This document shows, in pieces, positions 7,406 to 16,537 of a stretch of DNA of 39,075 nucleotides. The stretch is from NCBI GenBank assembly GCA_949287365.1, contig CASEGC010000058.1, positions 1-39,075 on the forward strand, given 5' to 3'. The DNA comes from an uncultured Parabacteroides sp. (GTDB lineage: Bacteria; Bacteroidota; Bacteroidia; Bacteroidales; Tannerellaceae). The notes under the pieces are model-generated. The model was not told the origin of the DNA, searched no databases, and worked only from the letters and a program-made list of their open reading frames with translations. Position 1 is the first letter of the stretch, and each line of letters opens with the position of its first letter. The translations under genes were made by a program, and so were the position numbers.

Positions 7406-8635
7406 ATGGTACTCAACTACATTTGGATAGCTTTCTTCCTGATCGCCTTCGTGGTGGCGGCGGGACGGCTGGTTATCGGAGGCGACACCGCCGTGTTCAC
7501 CGAGATTATCAACGCCACGTTCAGCTCCGCCAAGACCGGTTTCGAGATTTCCCTCGGGCTGACCGGCATCCTGTCGCTTTGGTTAGGCATCATGAAAATC
7601 GGGGAGAAAGGCGGATTGATACAGGCCTTCGCCCGGTTAGCGTCCCCGGTGTTCAGCAAGCTCTTCCCGGAGCTACCCAAGAACCATCCCGCCACCGGCT
7701 CCATCTTCATGAACTTCTCCGCCAACCTGTTAGGGCTCGACAACGCCGCCACGCCGCTGGGACTGAAGGCGATGCGGGAGTTGCAAGAGCTGAACAAGGA
7801 GAAGACATCCGCCAGCGACGCGATGATCATGTTCCTCTGTATCAACGCCTCCGGGCTGACCTTGATACCCATCACCATCATGATGTACCGGGCGCAGATG
7901 GGCGCGGCGAACCCCTCGGACGTGTTCCTGCCCATCCTGCTCGCCACGTTCACCTCCACATTGGTGGCGATACTGGCGGTCTGCGTCCGGCAACGCATCA
8001 ACATCCTCCAGCGGAACCTGCTCCTGTTCTTCGGCGGCTCGGCGTTGTTTATCGGCGGGTTGGTGTGGCTGTTCCGCTCGATGGACCAAGAGCGGATATC
8101 GCTCTACTCCACCTTGTTCGCCAACACGCTCCTCTTCACCATCATCTGCGGGTTCATCGTGAGTGGCGTGCGGAAACGCATCAACGTGTACGACGCCTTT
8201 ATCGAAGGGGCGAAAGAGGGCTTCCAGACGGCCATCACCATCATTCCTTATCTGGTGGCGATACTGGTGGGCATCGGCGTGTTCCGTGCCTCCGGAGCGA
8301 TGGACTTCCTGATAGAGGGCGTGCGGATGGGCGTGGCGGCCGTCGGGCTGGACACGAGCTTCGTGGAGGCGTTGCCCACCATCCTGATGAAACCGTTGAG
8401 CGGAAGCGGCGCACGTGGCATGATGCTCGACGCGATGAACACCTACGGGGCGGACTCGTTCGTGGGGCGGCTCGCGTCCATCGTGCAAGGCTCGTGCGAC
8501 ACGACCTTCTACGTGGTGGCGCTCTACTACGGAAGCGTCGGTATCCGGAATACCCGCTACACCATCCAATGCTCCTTGCTGGCGGACTTGGCGGGAGCCA
8601 TCGCCGCGATCGCGATGGCGTATTTGTTCTTTTAA
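7406..8635 (+). CDS. SpmA-SpmB fusion, nucleoside-recognition (Gate) domain membrane protein
   Basis: The 409-residue inner-membrane protein joins two domains that are separate in spore formers. The first half is SpmA-like, with the signature NFSANLLGLDNAATPLGLKA (about 112-131). The second half is SpmB-like, with MKPLSGSGARGMMLDAM and GSCDTTFYVVALYYGSVGI (about 330-380). About eight to ten hydrophobic helices are visible, starting with YIWIAFFLIAFVVAAGRLV. Both domains belong to the Gate/nucleoside-recognition family. In Bacillus the proteins affect spore core dehydration; in non-sporulating Bacteroidetes the role is unknown, probably transport. The first ATG is used and gives a family-like N-terminus. 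Its stop abuts a long hairpin (8634-8764). Confidence 0.88.
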   Translation: MVLNYIWIAFFLIAFVVAAGRLVIGGDTAVFTEIINATFSSAKTGFEISLGLTGILSLWLGIMKIGEKGGLIQAFARLASPVFSKLFPELPKNHPATGSIFMNFSANLLGLDNAATPLGLKAMRELQELNKEKTSASDAMIMFLCINASGLTLIPITIMMYRAQMGAANPSDVFLPILLATFTSTLVAILAVCVRQRINILQRNLLLFFGGSALFIGGLVWLFRSMDQERISLYSTLFANTLLFTIICGFIVSGVRKRINVYDAFIEGAKEGFQTAITIIPYLVAILVGIGVFRASGAMDFLIEGVRMGVAAVGLDTSFVEALPTILMKPLSGSGARGMMLDAMNTYGADSFVGRLASIVQGSCDTTFYVVALYYGSVGIRNTRYTIQCSLLADLAGAIAAIAMAYLFF

Positions 8636-8764
8636 GGAGTTAGAGGGAGTTAGAAGGAGTTAGAGCCAATACCTTTTAGTCCGCAAACAAGAGAGTATCG
8701 GCTTTAACTCCTGAGCCCGCCACAAGCGGGCGATAACTCCCTCTAACTCCTTCTAACTCCTTAA
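8634..8764. repeat. Long hairpin of GGAGTTAGA decamers with an inner GC stem
   Basis: The left arm holds three tandem GGAGTTAGAR units (8636-8665), beginning at the stop codon of the upstream gene. The right arm (about 8734-8762) holds CTAACTCC units in reverse order. They can pair for about 30 bp with very few mismatches. A second perfect stem GCCCGC-CACAA-GCGGGC (8715-8731) lies in the loop. No T-run follows on the plus strand, so a classical terminator is not obvious. It fills most of the gap before ybeY. Confidence 0.8.
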
Positions 8765-8773
8765 AAAAATAAT

Positions 8774-8781
8774 TACCTTTG
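8774..8781 (+). promoter_or_regulatory. Probable -7 element (TACCTTTG) for ybeY
   Basis: TACCTTTG followed by C matches the Bacteroidetes -7 consensus and lies 20 bases before the ybeY ATG, immediately after the long hairpin. No good -33 TTTG is visible because the hairpin arm occupies that position. Confidence 0.5.
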
Positions 8782-8801
8782 CGCACAAAAAGCGACAAAT
8801 C

Positions 8802-9218
8802 ATGGCGATAGCGTATTACGCGGAAGACACGGAGCTTCCGGAAATCAACCAAGAGAAAGTCTCCGCATGGATTAAGGAGGTAGCGGCGACTTACGGAAAG
8901 CGGACGGGCGACATCAGTTATATCTTTTGCTCGGACGAGAAGATACTGGAGGTGAACCGCCAGTACCTCCAGCACGATTACTATACGGACATCATCACCT
9001 TCGACTACACGGCGGGCGATAAGATATCGGGCGACCTCTTCATCAGCCTCGACACCGTGCGGACGAACGCGGAGAAGTTCCAAACCTCCTACGACGAGGA
9101 GCTTCACCGTACCATCATCCACGGCATCCTGCACCTTTGCGGCATCAACGACAAAGGCCCCGGCGAGCGCGAGGAGATGGAAGCTTGCGAGAACCGCGCG
9201 CTGGCGATGTTGCCCTGA
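8802..9218 (+). CDS. ybeY: Endoribonuclease YbeY (rRNA maturation factor)
   Basis: The 138-residue protein has the YbeY fold landmarks: ISYIFCSDEKILEVNRQYLQ, the DIITFDY segment, GDLFISLDTVRTNA and the metal-site motif RTIIHGILHLCGINDKGPG near residue 110. YbeY is a zinc-dependent endoribonuclease in 16S rRNA 3' maturation and ribosome quality control. The third metal ligand of the E. coli HGxLHLxGYDH motif is not His here; an Asp follows. I recall this as usual for Bacteroidetes YbeY rather than a defect. Length is normal. The ATG is preceded by a Bacteroidetes -7 element at a short distance, so it has its own promoter. Confidence 0.92.
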   Translation: MAIAYYAEDTELPEINQEKVSAWIKEVAATYGKRTGDISYIFCSDEKILEVNRQYLQHDYYTDIITFDYTAGDKISGDLFISLDTVRTNAEKFQTSYDEELHRTIIHGILHLCGINDKGPGEREEMEACENRALAMLP

Positions 9219-9258
9219 GACAAACTACGGATTCATTAACCATTTAAATAGAATAAGC

Positions 9259-9675
9259 ATGGAAAAGATTAATCGAATGTTTTTATGGACCCTCTTGACG
9301 GTCCTTATGGTGGGGTTCGCCGCCTGCTCGGACGACGACAATAAATACGACTTCGACATCGACGAAAGCAAGCTCGTCGGTTCATGGACGTATAGCACTT
9401 TAAACAGCACTACGGAATTTCAATTCAACGCGGATGGGACGTACACGAAAATGTGGCAAATCTACAAAGGGGAACCACAATATAGCGATGGCACTTACAA
9501 ACTCGGATGGGATTCCCCCGAAGGCTATCCACAATATCTATCGCTGTACTTGTACGATTCTCGAAGCGATGATTCCCAAAATGCCAGCGAACTATACAAC
9601 ATCTACAAATTGACCGCCAATGAGTTGGGTATGATTAACACGGGTGGCTCCGAGCTCCTATTCACCCGGAAATGA
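9259..9675 (+). CDS. Small lipocalin-like lipoprotein
   Basis: The 138-residue product starts with a lipoprotein signal (LLTVLMVGFAACSDDD); the acylated Cys is near residue 22 and the acidic residues right after it resemble a Bacteroidetes surface-export signal. The mature part begins with a lipocalin-like strand KLVGSWTYS, followed by TEFQFNADGTYTKMW, SDGTYKLGWD and a C-terminal strand ELLFTRK. This is the pattern of lipocalin-like domains (DUF4923/DUF5004-type families) frequent in Bacteroidales. The ligand is unknown. It follows ybeY by 40 bases in the same direction and is closed off by inverted repeat copy B. Confidence 0.72.
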   Translation: MEKINRMFLWTLLTVLMVGFAACSDDDNKYDFDIDESKLVGSWTYSTLNSTTEFQFNADGTYTKMWQIYKGEPQYSDGTYKLGWDSPEGYPQYLSLYLYDSRSDDSQNASELYNIYKLTANELGMINTGGSELLFTRK

Positions 9676-9692
9676 CCGGCGGCAATCTCCCG

Positions 9693-9760
9693 AAAAAAAG
9701 ACGTACGTGTTTTTGGAAAAACATTACCTTGTTTCCGGAAAAACACGTACGTCTTTTTTT
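9693..9760. repeat. Multi-arm inverted repeat, copy B
   Basis: The arms AAAAAAAGACGTACGTGTTT and AAACACGTACGTCTTTTTTT are perfect complements, with the centre ACATTACCTTGT (9721-9732). It lies between the lipocalin-like gene and the propeller gene. With a T-run after the stem it could end the upstream transcript. The gap 9676-9891 otherwise shows only AT-rich leader sequence. Confidence 0.88.
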
Positions 9761-9891
9761 CCGGACAAATGGACGGGTACGGACCGTTATCAAATAAAGA
9801 TGGAGGGTTCGTCGATTTTTTGTAACTTACGCACGTTTTTCGCTGAGAAAAAAATTTTCGAGATATAAATAACATATAAAGTAAGTCACTT

Positions 9892-11706
9892 ATGAGAACA
9901 TTTTGGCTTTCCTGCCTTCTTGTGGGTTGCGGTATCGCCGCTTGGGGACAAACGGGCTCGCCCGCCGAGCCGGTCCGATATGTCGGTGGAGAGATTTGCA
10001 ACCCCCGCTTGCATGAAGGCGGTTTCCGCTACGCCATCGGAGCGGAGAACATACAAGTCTTGCGTGCCAACCGCACCCGCCCCGAGAAGGCGGACGACTT
10101 CGGCTGGACCTACAATCACGCGCCGAACCTCACCTATTGGAACGGGAAGTTCTACCTTCAATACCTCAGTAACCCGGCAGACGAGCAGCAGCCACCGGGC
10201 CATACGCTTCTCGCGACCTCCACGGACGGACGCTCGTGGGGAAAGCCTCAGGTGGTCTTTCCCGTCTATAAAGCGCCGGAAGGCGTCACTTTCCCCAAGC
10301 CTTATTACGGCTACATCATGCACCAACGCATGGGCTTCTACACGGCTCCGGACGGTCGGCTGCTCATTGTCGGATTTTATGGTCATAGCTACAACCCCTT
10401 CATGGAAGGTGGTATCGGTCGGGTGGTACGTGAAATCTATAAGGACGGCAGCATGGGCCCGATTTATTTCATCCGTTACTCCTCGCATGCGGAAACGCAC
10501 CCCAAATGGGACGAGAGCAACACGGCCTATCCGTTCTACACCCGTTCCGAGGATAAAGGCTTCGTGGCCGCTTGCGACTCCCTGTTGAACGACAAGCTCA
10601 AGACGTTGCAATGGATTGACGAAGATAGAGGCACGGATGGATTCTACACCTTGAAAGAGACTACCGACCGCCTGAAAGCCACCTCTTATTTCCACCGGAA
10701 AGATGGAAAGGTAGTGGGGCTCTGGAAAAAGTCGTGGGTCGCGCTGTCCGACGACGAGGGGCAAACGTGGCATGAGCCCATGCGGGAGCCATCGCTCATC
10801 ATGGCGGGCGGCAAGAACTGGGGGCAGCGTACCGCCGACGGACGATACGCCATGTGCTACAATCCCATCGAGACGCAGCCCTATCGCTATCCGCTTATCG
10901 TCACCACCAGTGATGACGGCATCCTTTTTGACGACATGTGCGTGCTGCACGGCGAGGTACCGCCTCGGCGGTTCTTTGGCGAGAACAAGGACTTCGGTCC
11001 TTGCTACGTGAGAGGTATCACGGAAGGGGAGCAACAGCCCGACGACAACTGCATGTGGGTAACGTATAGCGTCAATAAGGAGGACATCTGGATTACCCGT
11101 GTCCCGCTTTCGATAACCCGCGAATGGAAAGGCTCGGTAAACGATGACTTCGATAGCATCGAGCCGAAAGGGAAAATCCCGAATTGGAACATCTATCGTC
11201 CGCGATGGGCGGATGTCTACGTAGACGATTTACATCGCCTTTGCCTCAATGATAGCGACCGCTATGATTACGCCCGGGCCCTCCGTGTGTTCGAGACGAC
11301 CCGTAAAGCCAAAATCTCGTTCGATATCCTCATAGAAAAGGAACAGGAGGAGCCATTCGAAGTGGACGTGACAGACGCGCATGGCGAACGGGCCGCTTCT
11401 CTTCGTTTCCATAAAGGGCAACTTTCGCTCAACGGGAAACAGATTGGGACATACACGGAAGGAAAGACACGGCACGTGACTTTGGAGATAGATACGGACG
11501 GGACGGGCGCGACCACCTTCGCTGGACAAACCATCCCGAACCTTCATGCCGTGAAAAGCGTGGAGCGACTGAGTTTCCGTACGGGAGCGTACCGAAACCT
11601 GCCCAACCGCGACACGCCGAATCAAAAGAAACACAATCCGCTCGACAATTGCGACACACCTTGTCCGTTATCACGTTATTTCATTGATAACGTGTCCGTA
11701 AGATAA
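9892..11706 (+). CDS. Secreted Asp-box beta-propeller protein (sialidase-like putative glycoside hydrolase)
   Basis: The 604-residue protein has a signal peptide (MRTFWLSCLLVGCGIAAWGQ). Residues about 30-430 look like a beta-propeller with Asp-box motifs: STDGRSWGKP near 110, SDDEGQTWHEP near 290, and a degenerate TSDDGILFDD near 345. Residues about 440-604 form a separate beta-rich, lectin-like domain (KISFDILIEKEQEEPFEVDV, HVTLEIDTDG). Asp boxes are characteristic of exo-alpha-sialidases and other propeller hydrolases/lyases. I do not see a complete sialidase arginine triad with the FRIP motif, so sialidase activity is uncertain. It precedes the SusC-SusD-sulfatase genes on the same strand with a hairpin between, and probably acts on the same glycan outside the inner membrane. 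Confidence 0.7.
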   Translation: MRTFWLSCLLVGCGIAAWGQTGSPAEPVRYVGGEICNPRLHEGGFRYAIGAENIQVLRANRTRPEKADDFGWTYNHAPNLTYWNGKFYLQYLSNPADEQQPPGHTLLATSTDGRSWGKPQVVFPVYKAPEGVTFPKPYYGYIMHQRMGFYTAPDGRLLIVGFYGHSYNPFMEGGIGRVVREIYKDGSMGPIYFIRYSSHAETHPKWDESNTAYPFYTRSEDKGFVAACDSLLNDKLKTLQWIDEDRGTDGFYTLKETTDRLKATSYFHRKDGKVVGLWKKSWVALSDDEGQTWHEPMREPSLIMAGGKNWGQRTADGRYAMCYNPIETQPYRYPLIVTTSDDGILFDDMCVLHGEVPPRRFFGENKDFGPCYVRGITEGEQQPDDNCMWVTYSVNKEDIWITRVPLSITREWKGSVNDDFDSIEPKGKIPNWNIYRPRWADVYVDDLHRLCLNDSDRYDYARALRVFETTRKAKISFDILIEKEQEEPFEVDVTDAHGERAASLRFHKGQLSLNGKQIGTYTEGKTRHVTLEIDTDGTGATTFAGQTIPNLHAVKSVERLSFRTGAYRNLPNRDTPNQKKHNPLDNCDTPCPLSRYFIDNVSVR

Positions 11707-11714
11707 AATCCTTT

Positions 11715-11748
11715 TTCCGCTCATGTACGCTACCGCACATGAGCGGAA
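11715..11748 (+). terminator. Perfect 12-bp hairpin between the propeller gene and susC
   Basis: TTCCGCTCATGT and ACATGAGCGGAA pair perfectly around a 10-base loop, starting 8 bases after the propeller stop. The 3' side continues ATATTTCGCTTT, a weak T-tract. A T-run also precedes the hairpin. It is probably a partial terminator or mRNA-processing stem that lowers or separates expression of the genes on either side. Confidence 0.6.
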
Positions 11749-11816
11749 ATATTTCGCTTTCCCGCTTGTAAGTTTATATTTTTCTTAATACCTTGCCACC
11801 GAAAATCTTAAATACC

Positions 11817-14800
11817 ATGATTATGAAGTTATCCTTGCTATTCGCGTGCATGCCGGCTTGTGTTTTTCTCGCCACTGCCACAAACACCACGAGCTCAGCG
11901 TTATCCAATGTTAACATAGAGCGACCGATGAGAGAAACGCTGATTTTAGGGGAACGGGAATCCACACGGCAAAATCCCGAGAAAGTGAATGGAAAAGTAG
12001 TAGACCAACATGGCGAACCGATTATCGGCGCGAACGTGTTGGAAAAAGGGACAACCAATGGTACCGTCACGGATATGGAAGGTAATTTCACGTTGGAAGT
12101 CCCCCCTAACGCTATATTGGTCGTCTCTTACGTAGGATATCAATCCCGGGAATTGAAAGCGGATGGTTCCGAAACACAGACCATAAGACTGACCGAGGAT
12201 TTCAGGAATCTGGACGAAGTCGTCGTTGTCGGCTATGGCGTACAAAAAAAGGTAAGCACGACAAATGCCGTGGCCCAATTAAAAAGCGAGGAGATAACCA
12301 TACGTCCTACATCCAACGCCCAACAAGCGTTACAAGGCTTGTCGCCAGGACTTACAATCACGGACGCGGGAGGAACGCCCGGACGTTCGACAGCCACCAT
12401 CCGTGTCAGGGGAGTGACCACGCTATCTTCCACGGAGAATAACGAGACTATAGGCTCTAATGACCCCTTAATCCTTGTCGACGGCGTAGAGCAACGCTTT
12501 GAGGACATCAACACTAACGATATCGAATCCATATCTGTCCTAAAAGACGCGGCCTCGGCCGCCATATATGGTTCTCGCGCGGCCAATGGCGTAATTCTGG
12601 TGACTACCAAACGAGCGAAAGCGGGAGAAGTCAGTATTAAATATAACGGATTTTTCTCTTTATCCAATCCGACCAACCAGCCTAAACACATGGGGCTGGA
12701 GGATTACATGCGCTATCAGAACTTGGCTTACGTGAACTCAGGAGCGCAGCCTAAATATACCGAAGAATATATCCAAGAATACGTGAACGCCACGGACCGG
12801 TTGAAATATCCGTTGCCTAACGTTTTTATGGACGAGATGTATCGTATCGCTCCCTTACTCGACAACAGCATCTCGATAAGCGGAGGTTCGGAAACCTTCA
12901 AAGGCTTGTTGAGCTTACGGCATAAAAATGAAGAGGGCGTGATTTCCTCATACGACAATGAGGTGACCAGCATGCGCATCAACACGGATTTCAAGAAAAA
13001 GATATTCACCATCTCCGCCGACGCGGATTTCAGGTACAATCGTTCCGCCGCGCCGATCGCGAACGTGTTCAATTACATTTACCATGGCTCGCAATGGGTC
13101 GTACCACGTTATCCGGACGGCACGTACGGAGTAAGCTCACAAGGAAATAGCCCTATGGTCTATAACGACCTTGGAGGGCAATCCAAATTACGGAAATATT
13201 ATTTCGTAGGAAACTTGAAGCTGGACGCGGATATAACCTCTTTCCTGAAACTTACCGCGCAATACTCCGCGAAAGTCACGAACGATGTACAAAAAGAATT
13301 CGCCAACGCATATAAGATATTGGATTATTACGATTCTAACATCGTCCTAAAAGACGTGAATAAAAATATATTGACAGAAATCCGGAAGAACGAGAATGAA
13401 CAGACCTTTACGGGACTCGCCAATTTCTACAAAACATGGAAACAGCATGACGTAAATGTCTTAGCGGGTTATTCGCAAATCGTAAATAAAAACAACTACC
13501 TGGAAGGATACAAGGAATATTTTTATAACAATGACCTGACATCGATGAATATGGGAGGAGAAGACAACCGTAAAATCTCCGGCTATGACCGGGACTGGGG
13601 ATTAAGAAGTTTCTTCGGACGCGTCAACTATGATTTCGATGACCGATACCTATTGGAAATAAACGGACGATGGGATGGTTCATCCCGGTTCACGGGCTCG
13701 GGCGTATACGCGTTTTTCCCATCGGCCTCGGCCGCTTGGCGCGTCTCGCAGGAGAGTTTCTGGGAACAAGATAAATGGCTGGTCAACGATTTAAAAATAA
13801 GGGCTTCTTGGGGAGAAACCGGGAATCAGGCTATTCCTTTATATGAGTTTTACCCCGCTTTGGTTTCCTCGGACTATACGTTCGATAACGGGATCGCGAC
13901 AGGATATATCCAAGAGAAAATGTCGAATCCGGACTTGACATGGGAAACGACCCGACAGATAGACATAGGCCTGGACGCTTACCTGTTTAACAGCAGAATG
14001 GGAGTGACTTTCGATTATTACGACAAGGTAACGGACGGTATTTTACTGACATTGCCAATTCCGGGAGCGATAGGCTTAAACGCTCCTTTACAAAACGCGG
14101 GATCGGTGTTAAATAGAGGAATAGAGCTTATGGTCTCGTGGCGTGACTCTTTTAAAGAATTTGATTATAACGTAACGGCCAATTTCGCCTACAACAAAAA
14201 CGAGATCACCGATTTGGCGGGAAGTGGCCCATATAAGACAACCTCTTCCACGGATCCAATGACGATACGGGCGGAAGGACTACCCATCGATTCCCATTGG
14301 GGATATCTTACGGACGGGCTTTTCCAAACCCAAGAAGAGGTGGATAACTATCCGACTCTTTTCGCAAACACGAAACCCGGTGATGTCAAATACATTGATC
14401 GGAACCAAGACGGGACGATAACGCCGGAGGATATGACCTATTTGGGTAACACTTTTCCCTCATACACGTTTGGGTTAAACGGTTCGATATCATACAAAGG
14501 ATTCGAGCTATTCATGCAATGGCAAGGAGCGGCGGATGTAGGGGTTCGCTTATCAGGCGCTTTATCCGAAATGGGCAACCAAGAAGGATTTACACACGAA
14601 ATCTACACGAACAACGTCTGGAATCCCGAACATACCGACGCGCGATTCCCTCGCCCCGTTAAATTTGATTTACGAAACGTGCAATCCTCCGACCGACTTA
14701 TCCTCAATGGTTCCTATTTCCGTTTAAAAACACTTCAATTGTCCTATTCGTTACCTACCGATTGGACCCGTAAGTTTTTTATACAACGGGCGAAGGTGTC

Positions 14801-14933
14801 CATTACGGCAACAAACGTGTTGACGTTCTCCGCTTTGAATGAATGGAACTTAGATCCTGAGTTCCCATCAGGACGGGCGAGTTATTATCCACAAACTTCC
14901 GTATACTCATTGGGATTAAATCTCGAATTTTAA
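11817..14933 (+). CDS. SusC/RagA family TonB-dependent outer-membrane receptor
   Basis: The roughly 1038-residue protein starts with a signal peptide (MKLSLLFACMPACVFLATA), continues with a carboxypeptidase-regulatory-like domain (VNGKVVDQHGEPIIGANV, about 55-130), and has the SusC linker DEVVVVGYG just before the plug domain. The plug contains the SusC signatures VRGVTTLSS, PLILVDGVE and SVLKDAASAAIYGSRAANGV. A 22-strand barrel follows, ending in the C-terminal Phe (GLNLEF). No STN domain is present, so signalling to an anti-sigma factor is not expected. It imports oligosaccharides through the outer membrane with its SusD partner, powered by TonB. The ATG at 11817 or 11823 is the start; the upstream TTG-initiated extension lacks signal-peptide character. 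susD follows after 12 bases. Confidence 0.95.
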   Translation: MIMKLSLLFACMPACVFLATATNTTSSALSNVNIERPMRETLILGERESTRQNPEKVNGKVVDQHGEPIIGANVLEKGTTNGTVTDMEGNFTLEVPPNAILVVSYVGYQSRELKADGSETQTIRLTEDFRNLDEVVVVGYGVQKKVSTTNAVAQLKSEEITIRPTSNAQQALQGLSPGLTITDAGGTPGRSTATIRVRGVTTLSSTENNETIGSNDPLILVDGVEQRFEDINTNDIESISVLKDAASAAIYGSRAANGVILVTTKRAKAGEVSIKYNGFFSLSNPTNQPKHMGLEDYMRYQNLAYVNSGAQPKYTEEYIQEYVNATDRLKYPLPNVFMDEMYRIAPLLDNSISISGGSETFKGLLSLRHKNEEGVISSYDNEVTSMRINTDFKKKIFTISADADFRYNRSAAPIANVFNYIYHGSQWVVPRYPDGTYGVSSQGNSPMVYNDLGGQSKLRKYYFVGNLKLDADITSFLKLTAQYSAKVTNDVQKEFANAYKILDYYDSNIVLKDVNKNILTEIRKNENEQTFTGLANFYKTWKQHDVNVLAGYSQIVNKNNYLEGYKEYFYNNDLTSMNMGGEDNRKISGYDRDWGLRSFFGRVNYDFDDRYLLEINGRWDGSSRFTGSGVYAFFPSASAAWRVSQESFWEQDKWLVNDLKIRASWGETGNQAIPLYEFYPALVSSDYTFDNGIATGYIQEKMSNPDLTWETTRQIDIGLDAYLFNSRMGVTFDYYDKVTDGILLTLPIPGAIGLNAPLQNAGSVLNRGIELMVSWRDSFKEFDYNVTANFAYNKNEITDLAGSGPYKTTSSTDPMTIRAEGLPIDSHWGYLTDGLFQTQEEVDNYPTLFANTKPGDVKYIDRNQDGTITPEDMTYLGNTFPSYTFGLNGSISYKGFELFMQWQGAADVGVRLSGALSEMGNQEGFTHEIYTNNVWNPEHTDARFPRPVKFDLRNVQSSDRLILNGSYFRLKTLQLSYSLPTDWTRKFFIQRAKVSITATNVLTFSALNEWNLDPEFPSGRASYYPQTSVYSLGLNLEF

Positions 14934-14945
14934 CATTATAAGATC

Positions 14946-16532
14946 ATGAAAACATATATCCATAAAATTTACCGCTATCTATTTGTTTCATTGACAGTTA
15001 TCTGTTCCTCTTGCGAGAATATCCTTGAGACCGTACCAACCGACCGTATCTCCTCTGAAGTATATTGGCAAACGGAGCAGGACGCGATTTACGCGGCAAA
15101 CGCGATTTATAACTACTTGAACGGAACACGTATCTTCGTGTTCGATGGTATGACCGACATTCTACACGCGAATGTCCAATACTCGGATAACGCATCCATG
15201 GAAAGAGGAGAATACGACTCTAACATGGCACTTGTCCAAACGGTATGGTCGGATTCCTACGAAGGCATTCGCGCGGTAAATTACTTTTTAGAGAATGTAG
15301 GGCGTATAACCGTAGAGGATAGGCAGAACTTAGATATCTTAAGCGCGGAGATAAGGGTAATCCGCGCTTACCTATACATGCAACTGGTCATGCTCTATGG
15401 CGATGTCCCATTAGTAGAGCGAACCATCGATAACATTCAAGAAGGGAAAAACCTGAAAAGAGACGCGACCGAAAAGGTTTGGGCTTTCATCAATGAGGAA
15501 TTGGATGAAACCGCCTCTATACTACCGGAGACCGCGGAACAAATCGGGAAAATCACCAAGGGAGCGGCACTGGCATTGAACGCGAGAGCCTATTTATATC
15601 AATCCAAATGGGAAGAGGCAGCGACAAGAGCCAAAGCGGTCATGGATTTGAACCGGTATGACTTGTATGAATCGTACGAGACACTGTTCAGCTACGCGGC
15701 GGAAAACAACAAGGAAGTCATATTGGATAAGCAACAAATAAAAGACATCCGAGCGAATAATGTCTTTACATTCCTGGCTCCTTTCAGTCAACGAAAACAA
15801 GGTCCCACTTTTGTCCCGACAAAAGCTATTTTCGACGCTTACCGGATGACCAATGGGAAAATGATACACGAAGAAGGAAGCGGTTTCTCGAACGAGACTC
15901 AATATGAGAACAGAGACCCACGTCTACATTATTCCATCTATTTACCGGGAGATATTCTTCCTGATGGTACCATCTACAGGCCGGAACCGGGCAGCGGCTC
16001 ACAAGACGCGGTAGGTAATACCTACTTGGCCACCTCATTAGGATACAACGTGAAAAAATACATCAACAAAGAAGATTACGAGGATCCATCGAACTGCGGA
16101 ATTAATATCATTTTACTGCGCTACGCGGAGGTTTTATTAACATACGCGGAAGCGAAAATCGAGATGAACGAGATAGACGACTCGGTACTGGATGCCATCA
16201 ATCAAATACGGACACGTCCGGACGTAAACATGCCGCCCGTAACCGCAGGATTGAGCCAGCAGGAGATGAGAGACTTGATCCGTAATGAGAGGATGGTTGA
16301 ACTGGCGTTTGAAGGCCATCGTTTATTCGATTGCCGCAGATGGCGAATCGCGGAGGAGGTATTCCCCGGAAAAGTATACGGATTGGTATATAAAAACGAA
16401 CAAGGGGAATGGGAAACAATCACGATAGAAGGTTTCGTGAAAGTTTTCGACCCGGAAAAACATTATTTATGGCCAATTCCGCAAAAAGAAATCGATTTAA
16501 ATAAGAATTTTGAACAAAATCCAAATTGGTAA
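14946..16532 (+). CDS. SusD/RagB family glycan-binding lipoprotein
   Basis: The 528-residue surface lipoprotein has a lipobox (LTVICSSC, Cys near 23). The SusD start signature NILETVPTDRISSEVYWQTE comes next. TPR-like helices follow (LSAEIRVIRAYLYMQLVMLYGDVPLVE, GKITKGAALALNARAYLYQSKWEEAATRAKAVM). The C-terminal SusD module has ILLRYAEVLLTYAEAK, INQIRTRPDV and the typical end EKHYLWPIPQKEIDLNKN. It caps the SusC barrel and captures the glycan at the cell surface. Length and motifs are complete. The sulfatase gene starts five bases after its stop, so the three genes are one transcription unit. The sequence does not identify the glycan. Confidence 0.95.
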   Translation: MKTYIHKIYRYLFVSLTVICSSCENILETVPTDRISSEVYWQTEQDAIYAANAIYNYLNGTRIFVFDGMTDILHANVQYSDNASMERGEYDSNMALVQTVWSDSYEGIRAVNYFLENVGRITVEDRQNLDILSAEIRVIRAYLYMQLVMLYGDVPLVERTIDNIQEGKNLKRDATEKVWAFINEELDETASILPETAEQIGKITKGAALALNARAYLYQSKWEEAATRAKAVMDLNRYDLYESYETLFSYAAENNKEVILDKQQIKDIRANNVFTFLAPFSQRKQGPTFVPTKAIFDAYRMTNGKMIHEEGSGFSNETQYENRDPRLHYSIYLPGDILPDGTIYRPEPGSGSQDAVGNTYLATSLGYNVKKYINKEDYEDPSNCGINIILLRYAEVLLTYAEAKIEMNEIDDSVLDAINQIRTRPDVNMPPVTAGLSQQEMRDLIRNERMVELAFEGHRLFDCRRWRIAEEVFPGKVYGLVYKNEQGEWETITIEGFVKVFDPEKHYLWPIPQKEIDLNKNFEQNPNW

Positions 16533-16537
16533 ACATT

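Noticed and set aside
7423-8643. Plus-strand open frame of 406 codons, one frame from the SpmA-SpmB gene
   Set aside because: The product is a His/Arg-rich sequence without domains. The other frame encodes a complete membrane protein with two family signatures.
8802-9218. YbeY as inactive because the third metal-binding His is missing
   Set aside because: Asp in that region is, as far as I recall, usual in Bacteroidetes YbeY, and the rest of the motif is intact.
9886-11034. Minus-strand open frame of 382 codons
   Set aside because: It is antisense to the propeller gene, which has a signal peptide and Asp boxes; no family resemblance on the minus strand.
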